Positions 1 through 12,540 are shown, numbered from the stretch's first letter. The stretch: DNA of 64,000 nucleotides from Lactifluus volemus (GCA_022376515.1 WTXI01000008.1:806001-870000); one strand, 5' to 3'. Notes: a model not told the origin generated them from the sequence alone. A program made the numbers and translations.

Positions 1-265
1 TATTGGAGATGGTAAGAGCTACTCACTGACTCAACAATGCCGTTGCAAAGGCATTGGCCGATGCCATCCGGGCGTTAATTGAGTCGGGGTCGTCTGTTGG
101 GTCTTCAAACACATCGCGAGATAATAACGATGCTACGGTAGAAATTGCCTTTGAGTTGCCCTCGCTTGTAGAAGAAAGGTCTGTGCATATTTAAAATGCC
201 TTCTGTATGATATCTCATGGGATTGTAATGGTTCAAGGACTTACCGCACTGAGTCGGCCGTATAC

Positions 266-1590
266 CTATCGTTGGCCTGGTGTTCCGCAGGCCGCCCAAA
301 ACGGCATCTGGCCGGAAATCTTCCAACGACTGAAAAACAAAGAGTGAGGTAGACATCGCAATAAGCTGGTAGATTGATGCACATCAATGTTATTCATAAT
401 CCATATAAGATCGTCGTCATGGACAAGGGCCATGTCACTCTCGGGCGCATGCTACACGATGGTTGTTAGAATCGGACCCGCATCCACGACGAAAACATGA
501 TGCGAGTCCTACTCACTGCAGCGAGATAATCTAGGAGTGTGTGAAGGGGATCCCGGTACTGTGAAACGTCAAAGAGATGTTAGAGACCTTGAATTGACTA
601 TCTCACATTGGTCTCGGCGGGTGGGCAATTTATGAGCTGCCTGTCAGACGGAGGTTCATCTGGATCTGAACCCGAATTTAACCCTGCCGCTCCTCGAAGC
701 CTAGGTATTATTCCGAGAATTCGAGTGACACGGAAACCCCTGACAAATATGCACTGATTCTCCAGTAAATCCTGATATGACCATGTCGATCCAAGTGCTG
801 TTTCACCAGAATAGCTTAGAAGGAGCGTACCTGGCCACTTGGACCACGATTGACTGCCACTCCTTGCATATCTTCAAGTGGGAGCTGCCATTCTATGTTG
901 GAAGAACCGGTGACTTGAACTCCGAATGACACCTGCTCTTCTTCGTGACTCTCGGAGAATGCAACATTGACCCAGGATCTTGCAAGGTCGCGTCCGGTGA
1001 CAAGAATGATATCTTCCATGCGATCTATTCCAAAGCCAAGCTCCCGAGCAAATTGATACCACACGTCAATATATTTGCAAATATATTTAGCGAAGTCACC
1101 ACGGGCGAACGTGTCCTCACGCTGGGCTGGCACTGGAAGGGATAAGATTGCGCCTGGCCTCCTAGAGCATCTAAATGTTACGCGTGCGGGCTCTGGCCTG
1201 GTTTGTGTCAGCGACAAGAAGTTCAGTGCATGTAGTAATTGAACGGTGGTAATTCCATTACCCTGTGGCACATAATATTCCCTCTTGATCAGACACAGGC
1301 ATGACTGCCTTTGAGCGAAAGTTATTGGGATAGAGTTTACCAGGGTAAATGTGTCTTTGTATCCTGGGTTTTAATGGTTTGTAGTGTTCTGGAACACCAA
1401 AGCTTTCATGGGATGGATGATCTTCTGGGAGAAAAACGTTGAATAAACGATGAAATTTGCCCTCGCGAATGAAACCGACATCGCCCACTTGTACGGCGGA
1501 GTAAAGTCCCCATGGGTTTGGTTCCCATAAGGCGTGGCCATAAGCAGGGTACTTTAATGCGAGCTGATCGCGAAAAATGTCGTATTCCAT
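266..1590 (-). CDS. Conserved agaric protein of unknown function, 5 exons
   Basis: Modelled exons: 1590-1262, 1197-831, 759-607, 558-517 and 451-266, joined by GT-AG introns of 48-71 nt in consistent phase (about 358 aa). It begins MEYDIFRDQLALKYPAYGHA. Later blocks include VTFRC, a long segment around MEDIILVTGRDLARSW, NQCIFVRGFRVTRILG, YRDPLHTLLDYLAA and DMALVHDDDL. From memory, this order of blocks is typical of a large family of agaricomycete hypothetical proteins; no function is known to me. I see no signal peptide or membrane segment. The upstream four exons are well supported because splicing joins conserved blocks in phase. The C-terminus after the HDDDL block (from about 405 to 266) is uncertain, and another intron or a downstream end is possible. 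Confidence 0.7.
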
Positions 1591-1599
1591 TGATAACTG

Positions 1600-3200
1600 G
1601 TGAAGTGGACGTCGGCAATCGTAGATAACACCGCAAATCTTCTCGGGAAGTTACGTCATCAATGGAGTTAAAATCGGACTGTGAAAATTGGTCAGGAACG
1701 CTTCTTCACAAGGTCACACGACCGCCCGTGAAGCGCCCAGGGCCGTGGGCTCTAACTGGTTAAAAGGTCATCTTTTGGTTTTTCGCAAGGCTTCAATTTT
1801 GGTCGATGGCTCCTTCCAGGCCTTGCGCCGGTCGCGCCAACATACCTGTCTCTGGGAGAACTCGCCGTGAGCAGCTCCTCTCTTGTCGTAGACTTGACCT
1901 CACAATGACTCGCCCCAGTACACCCTCTCACTAAGGGGGGCGTACTCCCATCACTTCCTGTTCCAAGCAACCGCGCTTTCAGTAAGCCATTGCATGTTCT
2001 CAGTGAGCTGTTCCTTTCGCGTCATCACCTACGATCGCAAACTGACACACATATCCCAGGACGCTTATCCCGCCGGCGGAATGCACCAAGAGTACCAGAC
2101 AGTGAACTTTGCGTTTCATGTCAAGCCTCCGTCCCCCATCAAGTGGCAGATCGTCTGAATGGGTTCTGTAGTGACCAACACATGTGGTTAGTGCCCAAGT
2201 TGGTGACTACTTGAAGGCTGACAGCTCTCATCAAGGGACGCGATCAATTCGCGCTCGGCAATACTTTGTCCCACATGTAATAGGAGGGCATGTCGTCCTG
2301 ACCGTAAATTCTGCAGCGATGGATGTAGAAATGGTTGAGACGAGACTAAGTCATACTTTCTGTCCTCAGTGCGACTACAGATCTGGGGGGCCCAAAGTAC
2401 CTGTTTGAGTCTTGCATTTCAAGACTCTTCTCCTTCTCGAGTTGATGTATCGCCGTATCGTGGGTGAATATTGCTCCACCAAACAGTGACGGACTTTTGC
2501 TGTTGCTGGACTGGGTTAAACTATAATCTCGAGTTACTCATTACCTTGTTACCTTGCTTGCAAGGTATTCAGTGCGGTCGTAATTTGACTGTGCCTTGCA
2601 AAGTCCGGCTTTGCTATCGGTGTGCCTTGTAAAATTCTGGTTCATGATTGGATCGGATCTTTTCCGATATTTGAAATCGCTTCCGTTTAGAGTTGGTTGG
2701 CGTAACTTTGACCAATTTGTGCAGTCAGGTGACCGCACGTTGCTTTGTTTTTGATATTGACCTTGGTGATTATCACATGTTCTAGCACTGTACATTTCTT
2801 TAATAGATGTTCCCCTCCATACAAGCAACTTCTAGTGGAGATGTGTCAAACATGTGTCGTGCCTAGTTCATGTGCCCAACCTCCTTACAGTACGTGTATC
2901 CTTTCAGAAATGAGAAATCGTACCGACGAGTGACTGATGATTCCCATCTAAATTCACCGACGCTCCTCAACCAACTTCTGCCGCAGAAGGAAAAAACCTC
3001 GAAACCACAACTATCGCCTAGGTGGAAACTGGTACGGCCTTGCCACATTCGTATCACAGGGCAGGAAAATAAGAAAAAAGCAAGCCCATACAAATTGCAT
3101 CCTCTTAAATAATTGGTTTTACATTTCTTGCTACTATACTCTAATAAAGTTTAAGTGAATGGGAGACCATGGCATAGGAAATTAGATGAGTAGCTTACAA
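1600..3200. other. Intergenic DNA with no recognisable gene
   Basis: Short open frames occur on both strands but none shows a recognisable domain, signal peptide or convincing splice structure. The only structured element I see is a diverged repeat at about 2545-2728 that matches, inverted, DNA at about 13988-14150 (listed separately). Confidence 0.5.
2545..2728 (-). repeat. Dispersed repeat, left copy
   Basis: Read on the minus strand, this stretch aligns with plus-strand DNA at 13988-14150. The strongest shared core is TTTCAAATATCGGAAA followed by GATCCGATCCAATCA and GAACCAGAATT, then CAAGGCACACC. Flanking bases (GCACAAATT, TACGCCA and GCAAAGC) also align with small gaps. The two copies are inverted and lie on either side of the broken NLR gene. 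It is probably the remnant of an unidentified mobile element; I recognise no protein in it. Confidence 0.6.
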
Positions 3201-3469
3201 GCGATTCTAGAAGTTAATTTTGATCATGTACTGTAGCCCAGTTCGATCCGTGCGCAACCTTCGAGAGATCAAGCCGGGTCTCATGTTTGCCTGCGATCCA
3301 GACAGTGCTAGGTCTATGAAGGCATGGCCTATGCAGGTCAGGAATCCATAACAGAAGCTCTTTTTCTTCTCCATATATCCAACCGTCCCTATCGATCAGA
3401 GATTGGTCCGTAAAATGGAGCTTGATACCTTCTGCGCAATCGTCTGAAGCTGAGGTAGTATGCTGCTCG

Positions 3470-5290
3470 TCTGGAACAGATCCAACCGTACACCGGCTCG
3501 TTACAACCCGTCGTGTTGTCGTATTCCACACGCGGGTCGTGCCATCGTCAGAGACCGATGCGATACACTGTCCTTCTGGCGAAAATGCAACGGATGTGAC
3601 TGGATGGGTGTGTCCAGTATAAGGGCCTGCTACGGCCTGTCCTGTTGTGGCATCCCAGACGCGAATAGTGCCATCGCGCGAGGCCGATGCGATATGGTGT
3701 CCATCTGGTGAGAATGTAACAGATGTGACCAAATTGGTGTGTCCAATAAATGGGCCCACTGCATGTCCTTTTGTGACATCCCACACATGAATCGTGCCGT
3801 CAAACAAGGATGATGCGATACGCTGTCCGTCCGGCGAGAATGCTACAGACCTGACCCAATCGATGTGTCCATTAAATGGGGGCGCCACAACCTCTCCTGT
3901 TGTGGCATTCCACACACGAATTGTGCGATCATCCGAGGTCGATGCGATACGCTGTCCGTCTGGCGAGAATGCAACGGACGTGACTGAATCTTTATGACCA
4001 ACAAACGGGCCCGCTACGACCTGTCCTGTTGTTGCATCCCATACTCGAATTGAATGATTGTCCGAGGCCGATGCGACACGCTGTCCGTCTGGTGAGAATG
4101 TAACAGCTCCGGCAGATTTGGTATCTCCAGTAAACGGGCCCGCTTTGACCTGACCTGTTGTGATATCTCGCACGAGAATCGTGCCATCATACGAGACTGA
4201 TCCGATGCACTGTCCGTCAGGCAAGAATGCAACAGATCTGAGGTCCGAAAACGTGTTTTCGGTGGACAGGCTCGCTACGACCTGTCCCGTTGTGGCATTC
4301 CACACGCGAATCGTGCCATCGTCCGAGGCCGATGCGATACGCTGTCCATCCTGCGAGAATGCAACAGACGTGACCGAAAATATGTGTCCAGTGAACGGGC
4401 CCGCTCCGACCTGTCCTGTTGCAGCATCCCACACGCGAATCGTGCGGTCAAACGAAGCCGATGCGATACGTTGTCCATCCGGGGAGAATGAAACAGATGT
4501 GACCAAATTGGTGTGTCCAGTAAATGGGCCCGCTATGGCCTGTCCTGTTGTAGCATTCCACATGCAAACAGTTTGATCGTACGATGCCGATGCGATACGC
4601 TGTCCATCTGGCGAGAATGCCATAGATGTGACTGAATGCGTGTGGCCAGTTGTAAATGGGCCCGCTGCGACCTGTCCTGTTGTAGCATCCCACACGCGGA
4701 TCATGCGGTCAAACGAAGCCGATGCAATATGCTGTCCATCCGGCGAGAATGAAAGAGATGTGACCAAATTGGTGTGTCCAGTAAACGGGCCGGCTACAAC
4801 CTGTCCTGTTGTGGCATCCCACACGCAAATCGTGCAATCAATCGAGGCCGATGCGATACGGTGACCATCTGGAAAGAATACAACAGATCTAACCGAATTG
4901 GTGTGTCCAGTAAATGGGCCCGCCACAACCTGTCCTGTTATGGCATCCCACACACGGATTGTGTGATCATCCGAGGCCGATGCGATACGCTGTCCGTCTG
5001 GGGAAAATGCAACATATGTGACTGAATTGCTGTGTTCAGTTAACGGGCCCGCTGCGACCTGTCCTGTTGTTGCATCCCACACCCGAATCGTACCATCGGA
5101 CGACGCCGATGCTATACGCTGTCCGTCAGGCGAGAATGCAACAGCTGTGGCTGCATCTGTGTGACCAGTAAACGGGCCCGCCATGACCTGTCCTGTTGTT
5201 GCATCCCACACGTGAATCGTGCCATCATAGGAGGCCGATGCGATACGCTCTCCATCTGGCGAGAATGCAACATGGAGGAACCAGGTGTCT
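3470..5290 (-). repeat. WD40 repeat array of NLR copy 1
   Basis: Fourteen units of about 126-132 bp. On the plus strand this shows as recurring GATGCGATACGCTGTCC and CCTGTTGTGGCATCCCACAC stretches. Variation between units is concentrated at the same positions as in copy 2. Confidence 0.85.
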
Positions 5291-7827
5291 GGTACCTGAA
5301 TCGTCATTTCCAATGCCGGCCAATGTGACGACTGCCCGCGTTCCAACGTCAATGTACGAGGAAATTGGTGGACATATTGATTGAAGATACGGGAAGAGCT
5401 TGGCGCGAAAGGGAGGGCTGACACATATATATGCGGTGCACTTCTTGCCATCGCCATTCCGAAATATCGCACAAATGCAGACGCATCATTCACCAATCCC
5501 AACAAATTGTTCACCTCCGTTTGTGAGCCCTATTGCAATTTCACCCAAAGATCACTACACGTCATATTGAATTATGTGGTGTACGTACCTCTCGCTGCAG
5601 CCATATCAGCAGAGATGACAATGCTGGAGAAGCAAGGCCTACACTCTTCTTGATGCTAAGGACTTCCAGCCAAAAGAGGAACTTGGTCTCGAAGAGCGAT
5701 CGGAGTTTTTGAAAGACATCCCAATCGAACGGAAGGTGTTTTAAATGATCGCCCCAGTGAACACAGGCATAGGATAGAGCGGGTGGAATGTATTCGGTGA
5801 TTCGAAACTCTAAGCCTGGGACGTCGTCGTTGGCGAGATATGAGGAATCGAGTTTGCAGATGTTGAATTTCAGGCCATCAAGCATCAAACCAAGGCAGGA
5901 ATGTACTAACTGATGGTGGGAATCGGCAAGATCCACATAAAACACGTTATTCGTTTGGCTGGTCAGAAAGTCACGGAATGAGGTATGGAGAGGAACAATG
6001 GGGCGCGTAAGATCAGATAATGTCACGTTACTCAGAAGCGAGCCCAAGTGGCGGAGCATTTTCAGAACCCGATTGGAATCCTGGGGGTGGAAAGTGGGTG
6101 CATGACGTCGCAGAGAAATTAAGGAATCGATAGAGAGGGGTTTGATCGCAGCAAGAACTTGTCCCATCACAGATCGAAACAGAATCTGTGCTTCATCTGA
6201 TTTGAAGTACTCCTGCAGAACTTCTGCATACAAGTTGTCCAACAGACCTTCTCCGCTGAGACCTCGAGAGTGTCCCAGTAGGCGCCGAACGCAGTCGTCG
6301 TCGCTAAGGCCAAGGCTAGCAGTGCTATTTATGAACCCAGATGCGACGGCTGCCCACTGAAACAGGCCCTCTGCCGCCTTTGCTAGCTTGCTACCATGCT
6401 CGTTGAACACCTCCTCGGGGAGCTCGCTCTGAAGATACGCTCCAATATCTTGCTCCGTATTGGCGGCCAGTTGGGCATCATCCATGTAGAGGATACGGAC
6501 AGATCGGGCGTTGGCGAACGCAGGTCCGATACCATCTTCCGGCCTCGAGGTGATGAGAATGCGGAAAGTCGGTGGGAGGTCAATGAGTCGTTGAGCAAGA
6601 AATGAGTGAAGTCCGTTTTTGCTCATCGTGTCTCCACTTTCATCTAACCCATCTATGACGATCAGGATGGGTTCACGAAGTTGTAGATCCTTGAGCGGCT
6701 CAAGGAGGAGCCGTTCAAATAGCGTTCGACGATCTCGGGTACGACGAAGAGATGAATTATCCTTGATGACGGTGCCAAGCGCGAGTTTGAACGCAGGATA
6801 ATTGTCAGAGAGATCACGGGCAAGTGTCGTGAAAAGCTTGTAAACTTCGTCTTTGGAACCCTCCTTCCGGAGAAAGGTGAAATAAGAACCAAGGCCATTG
6901 TTTTCGAAGTGACGTGCGACCTCATGCGCAATCGATGACTTTCCTGTGCCTGCCTGACCAAGGAGAACAAGGCCACGTTCAGATTCGGGATCCTTGACCC
7001 ACTTGATGATGTACTCCAAAAATTGTACCCGGGTACCTGGAAGACAGCGCTTCTCATCACCGAACTGCCACCCCCCCTTATAGGGCAATTCTCCGATTAT
7101 TGAACCAAATTCTGTGTGCCCGTCCGTAAGGTTGACAAGACATCTCGTGACCGTGAGAATTACGCACCAGCATCTAATGCGTGACTCGACATCTTCTCCA
7201 TTAACTGTGTACCCACTTTCCTCACATCCTCCCGCGTTTGAAGGACAGTAGCCTCGGTGACGAGAGCAGCATGTGCGAGGAGACTTTCTCGCAATCGGAC
7301 GAGAGTGGCACGGTAGTCGTCGACCCTCTCGTCGACTCGGCCGCCCAGATTCTTCAAAGCCCGCTTTCCTGAAACCCACATGTTAACAATAAGCAATGAA
7401 AGGCGGTCAAGACGACATGCCAACTTGGACATCCTTCGCATATGACTCGATAAATTTGGCGGAATTGGAAACACACTCCAACATCTCATACAGGATTTTC
7501 GCCTGCTTAGACTCTGGCTGGATGTTCCTTAAAGTGTCTGCCTCTTCTGCTAGTTCAAAGGCATCCCGTATCGCCTCAAGTAGTGTCTGAACGTTATCGT
7601 CACGCTCAACCACCTGTAGCAAAGTCTGGCGGCAAGGTAAACACAAACAAGAGAATGTCCCATATCAATGTGAGAAAACGCACCTCGGGAATCTTTGAGA
7701 GTATATTCCATGCCAGATCTGCATAGGGATTCAGCTGAAAAGTGCAAGTTAGGTCAGGGTGGATATGCAGAAAAAATATATTGGGCATACCGCTGCGATT
7801 GGTTTGACGGTGTCCATCACCCACTTG

Positions 7828-7841
7828 ATAGTACTAACAGC
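7828..7841 (+). repeat. Target-site duplication, left copy
   Basis: ATAGTACTAACAGC, identical to 10142-10155. It marks the left edge of the LINE. Read on the minus strand it encodes the NLR residues that bridge the helical region, so the element landed in coding sequence. Confidence 0.9.
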
Positions 7842-10141
7842 CATCCCCACCACCCAACTTGGAGCGCGGCCCTTCTCCTCCACGATCGACGCTGGTCTCT
7901 GCCTCACCCATGACATAGAGACAGCACACGCTCTGGGAGGGGTCTGTGGCACACTGCTTTTTGACATCCAGGGCTTCTTCGACAATGTCAACCACTCGAG
8001 ACTCTCGGCCCTGGTCCACTCCCTTGGCTTCTCCCCACAGATCTGTAACTGGACGTCATCTTTCCTTCGGGACAGGACAGTCCGCCTACGTTTCAACAAT
8101 TACTCCTCGGAAGACATTGAGCTGGAGATGGGCACGCCGCAAGGCTCCCCTATCTCCCCTATCTTGTCCATTATCTATGCCTCCTGACCATTGAACCAGA
8201 GAAAACAGAGATACTCTTCTTCTCTCGCCGCCGCGCCAACCCAACCACCCATGGGGATCGCCCTACGTCTCTGTTACTCCCAGATCGGGCGCCCAACACC
8301 CTGTACTCGGTCGCAGCTTCGGACCACGTCCGCTACCTGGGGCTACACTTCGACCACAAGCTCTCCTGGGACAAACACATTTCTGTAGTTGCCTCTAGGA
8401 CAAAGAGCTCGCTCAAGGCCCTCCAGCTCCTGGGCAACTCGGTGAGAGGCCTCAACCACGGCAGCTGGCGTCTTGCGTTCAACGCAATTTGCATCCCGGC
8501 TCTAACCTATGGCGCCCCTATTTGGTTCCGGGGTCAACAGAAACATATCAAGACACTCCAAACGGTCCAAAACGCAGCTGTGGGCGTCATCACGGGCGCT
8601 TTCAGAAGCACCCCTCGAGAACCACTACACCAACTGATAGTCATCCCTCCAATCCAAATCCGGTTACAGAGATTAGCTACCCAAGCCGCGATAAGGTTAC
8701 TCACCCTCCCGAAAAGCTCCCCAGTCCTCCATAGGCTGGGCCCGCCGTGGTGCTCGGCGGAAGGCAGCGGCGTCCCGCTTCCTTACCCGATGCCGGCCCG
8801 ACCACTCGACACCTGCATCCACAGGCTCAGTTCCCGCGTCCCAGCAGAGTGCCGGCTACCACCCTGTCTCGATCACCCCCCCTGGAAGCGGTGCACGCCC
8901 CCGGCAGACCGGTTCACAATCACCCACAACCCGTGCAAAGGCGAGGACCGTAAACGCCTGACCAACATGATCTCCAGGGCCCACTACGGCCGGAAGGACC
9001 AGATCCTGGTCTACTGCCGTGGTTTAGGACCTAACCCAGCACAAACATCCCCACTGTGGATGGGCACCGCGATCGGTTACAAGAATGGGAGAGAAACAGC
9101 CTCACACATCTCCATTCTCGGCCAGAGTGCCTCGCACAGGGACGCAGCGTTCGCGGCACTCGCAGCTGCAGCGGAGCTGGCCAGAGATATGCTGGCCACC
9201 TCCCATTCCCCCTCAGTCATCTTATACACAGCTGACCAACACATTATCCCATGGTGCCAGTCCACCATTAGGCACGACAACGCTGCAGCATGCAAAGTAG
9301 TGTGTGACACGATCGCCGACATCCTCGACGTGTTCCCCACAACCTCGGTGGCCATCCGCTGGGTTCCGGGCACGGCCAGCTTCGCCCCTTTGCTGCGCCT
9401 CCAGCAAACGGCGGTTGAGGCTGCAACAAACGCACAGCCTCCAGCCCACGATGCCCCGCTCACGATCACAGCCCTCCGCACAAAGACCAAGCTCGAAGCT
9501 CTCACGGAGTGGGAACAAATTTGGCTCAGAGACCCCCGCCGCAACCCCGCTTACCGGGCCCTACACCACCCACCTTCGGGCCAACCCCCAGAGTTCATGA
9601 CAGGAATTGCCGGTTTTGCTCGACCGGTATTTTGTACTGCTATTAGACTCCTTACTGAGCACGCTTTCACAGGGGAATACAACGCCAGACATCGGCCAAG
9701 GGCCCCGGACCCTCACGGCTGCCCATGCGGACAGACAGCCCTACAGACACCGCTCCACGTCATCTGCAACTGTCCTCTTTTCGCAGAGGCGCGGGAACGT
9801 TTCCTCCGACCAGCGGCACCCACACTTTCACCCAACATCATCTTCGGAACCGAAGCGGGTGGCGCAGCCCTCGCAAAATTCATCGAAGAGACACAAGCGT
9901 GTGTCCGACCCCGGAGACAAGCTGCCATACCAGAAGACTATGGCTGAGCGCCTCGGGCGATCGCCGGCCCAGATATTCTCACCTCCACCCTCCACACACT
10001 TCCACCCTTTACATACATTGTACCCCCCCCGACACCAGGTCGCTTAGTTAGGTAGTTAGCAAACGCGGCCAAGCGCGTCTTTGTTCCATGTAAACATGCA
10101 GCGCTATATAAATGCTGATTCAAAAAAAAAAAAAAAAAAAA
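7842..10141 (+). mobile_element. 5'-truncated Tad/jockey-like LINE with poly(A) tail
   Basis: A non-LTR retrotransposon on the strand opposite the host NLR. It starts inside the reverse transcriptase: DIQGFFDNVNH at about 7960 and GTPQGSPISP near 8135. It continues through the RT thumb (VRYLGLHFDHKLSWDKHI, about 8330), an RNase H-like segment around 9090-9400 (ILYTADQH; IRWVPG), a C-terminal cysteine/histidine cluster (CPCG...HVICNC, about 9720-9770) and ends in about 20 A residues. The frame changes near 8184 where about 50 residues holding the catalytic YxDD box should be, so the copy is internally deleted as well as truncated. It is flanked by a 14-bp target-site duplication. It cannot make active transcriptase; the 3' part (8442-9947) is one long open frame. 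Confidence 0.92.
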
Positions 10142-10155
10142 ATAGTACTAACAGC
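10142..10155 (+). repeat. Target-site duplication, right copy
   Basis: ATAGTACTAACAGC, directly after the poly(A) tail of the LINE and identical to 7828-7841. Counting exon bases with one copy of this duplication and no LINE gives 508 nt, which leaves the exon in the phase expected from copy 2. Confidence 0.9.
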
Positions 10156-11189
10156 GTATGTCCATGTTTTTATCGTATTGATGGAATCGATAGCTTTCTC
10201 GGCACGATGGAGAGTAGTACGTGACTTCTCCGTCTGGCTCCCTGCTATTGGTGGCTCAGGAGTACCGCTCTCGGTGGGTTTGTCAATAGGACACGTGGCG
10301 CCTTTAGTGACAAGATTGTCTACTGGGGGATTCGGGGTGTTGACTGTCACAGTCAGAGGGGAACTCGCGTTAGCTGATACGGTGATTGTTAAGACTGTCT
10401 CTGTTGGATGCCTAGGATGTCCGTCAACACTGCCAAAAACAATGTCGAGTTCTACATGTAGGGCGCTCAGCCAAACGGATGAGTAAAGATAGAGAGACGA
10501 ACCAGGATGTGGTGCACAGGCTATCTCCTGCCTTCCAATAAGGGCGTCTTTCCGTGCGGTCCTTTTCGCATAAAGAGATACCACGATATGAGAGTGAGGG
10601 TGTATGGCGCTGCTGGAGACTCAGCTGTAAATAAAATTGAAAAAATATGAGATTTTCTCACAAAGCGTCGACATTCTCGTTCCATTCTACATGACCCTCC
10701 TCCCTCCGCACAGATCGTGTCTGCCTCGTTGTCGCCCCGTAAGTGACCGTGACATAGAACTTTGTTCTTCTCCCAAGGAGGGTCTCTAGTCGAGGAAGGT
10801 GGCGCGCTCTGAGAACTTGCAGGGGAAAGAGTTTGAGTACTTCTCAATGCGTGGTCATAAAGATAGGTACCAGCCACTTGGAGTAAAAGTGAACTCGATT
10901 GCGTTTCTGTGACCTGAGTGCGCCGTATCCCGGAGACTTGAGCATCTGAACTGTAGTGATGGTTAACGGCCGGAGACAGCTGACATGGAAGTATGCGTAC
11001 GGGTTTGGGATCATCTGGGTGTTTGTAACTTAGCTTTAGAAGATATCGGAACGAACAAATAAGATGAGAGCTGAGACTAGAAATGCAGATGATGTCGATA
11101 TGGACCTTATTTGTACGGAGGGGAACATCTATTAAACAAATGGACAGCACTAGAACACATGATAAACACGAAGGTCATTGGCGGCATTA

Positions 11190-11480
11190 ACCCTCCTACA
11201 TCAAGGCTCCCCGCCGGAGTTGATGAACGTTTATGCCCAGTGAGAAGTGGATAGAATTAAATATGATCCGATCGAATAAAATTGAATGACATGAATACGA
11301 TTGATGTGAATTGATATAAAATGATAACAATAATATTAATTCGATTTCGTTGATAAAATTTGAATAGCGCTCGATCACATTCAATCTCTCTATGAACTTT
11401 ATTGAATACAAATGATTGAGTCACGAGATTTATTTCTCGATCGAAAGCAACTGATTAGAATTGAATGAACTGAATCGCGC
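11190..11480. repeat. AT-rich low-complexity block
   Basis: Dense in variants of GAATTGA/TCAATTC, for example around 11255-11300 and 11440-11490. A similar block lies at 13270-13490. I see no gene in it; the minus-strand open frame here is compositionally biased and not convincing. Confidence 0.55.
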
Positions 11481-12540
11481 ACTGTTTATCCAGTTCATTG
11501 AACCTGCATCGAGTACTTACTGACCCAGGCACTGTCCTATTTGTGCTTGTTTGTCGTGCTACATCTATCGACTTCGTGTTGTGCGCTGATTCTGACGCAT
11601 ACATTTCTTCCCTCTTCCTCTCCTTCTCAATGTGTTCCCCTATTCTTTCCTCTGCTGCTCGTGAGGCCTGTATACTCTCCACAAGTTTTCGTGAGTGTCT
11701 CCCTTCCTACCTTCCTCAGACCAGCATCATTTGGATCTTTTTTGGGGGGCTGCATCTTCGATCGAGCTTATAGCCGTGCTTTTCTCCCGTTGCATCCCCG
11801 GGCCAACGTGCTTCCTCTCCCCTCCTGCTCTGCCAGCGTGCCTCTCCTACTTACCGCCGCCACCACGACATCACTCACTGCCACCACCGTTGTCACCTGC
11901 CTCCTTTCCGGCCCTCCCGTGCTGCTGCCGTCACAAAGAGATCACTAGAGCGAGCGACCTCCTCTTGACCTTGGCATCTCCATGCCCCTCCCTTCCCCTG
12001 GATGTCTCAGGTTCACCCAACGCCAAAACACTGCTGCGCTTGTGATCAAGATCAACAAACAGAAATTGATCATGGAGCAAGTCGAGACGTTTTCTTGTGT
12101 CTTTTTGGTGCAGAGCTCCCAGAGGCCGTCGTATTTTCGTATAACCTCGTACACACCGATGGGAGAACCTAATCACCCCTCGCCCTTATCAACTGGGCTC
12201 CAGCTTGTGAGACTAGCCTCCTCACTCTACATGCAAGTGCTTTACTGACTTTCAGAGCATGGTACTACACCAAGCTTCGTCGTTTGACCAATCGTGACTG
12301 CACTCACTGATCCGATTTTAGGTCGACATTGCCAAGATCTAGGAAGTGCGCGATGGCGCAGAGGGCCTGACAAAAAGTGTGCTCGAAGCTAAGTCATTGT
12401 CCTGAATCAATGTCTGCGCAAGGACATTACGACTGATATTGGGGCACCCTAATACAGCGAGAACTTGAATTTTGTAGGTTACACAGAAATGCAGGGTCCC
12501 CATCATAGCCATTTGTTTAATGTTTAGCACTTGAGCTCGT

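Larger units (their letters stand above)
3214..10998 (-). pseudogene. NACHT-WD40 STAND receptor (NLR copy 1), interrupted by a LINE
   Basis: Exons: about 10998-10871, 10815-10662, 10612-7791 (contains the LINE), 7734-7684, 7625-7421, 7368-7168, 7111-5589 and 5529-3214. Order: C2-like N-terminus (VLRARHLP; SLYAKRTARKD), Ser/Thr/Pro linker, helical region, NACHT ATPase (Walker A GQAGTGKSS, Walker B LIVIDGLDES, ILITSRPE), 14 WD40 repeats of pattern FSPDGQRIASAS..TIRVWDATTGQ, and a conserved tail ending GSNWATVHDQN. Family knowledge: fungal NLR-like proteins act in self/non-self recognition. Oddities: the LINE splits exon 3; one intron starts with GC (7420) where copy 2 has GT; the position matching copy 2's start ATG is ACG. 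All other exons remain open, so inactivation looks recent. The downstream NACHT-WD40 part could still be transcribed. Confidence 0.88.

Noticed and set aside
3422..5025. Many plus-strand and other-frame open frames across the WD40 array
   Set aside because: They are antisense or shifted shadows of a repetitive coding region; the minus-strand WD40 frame explains all of them.
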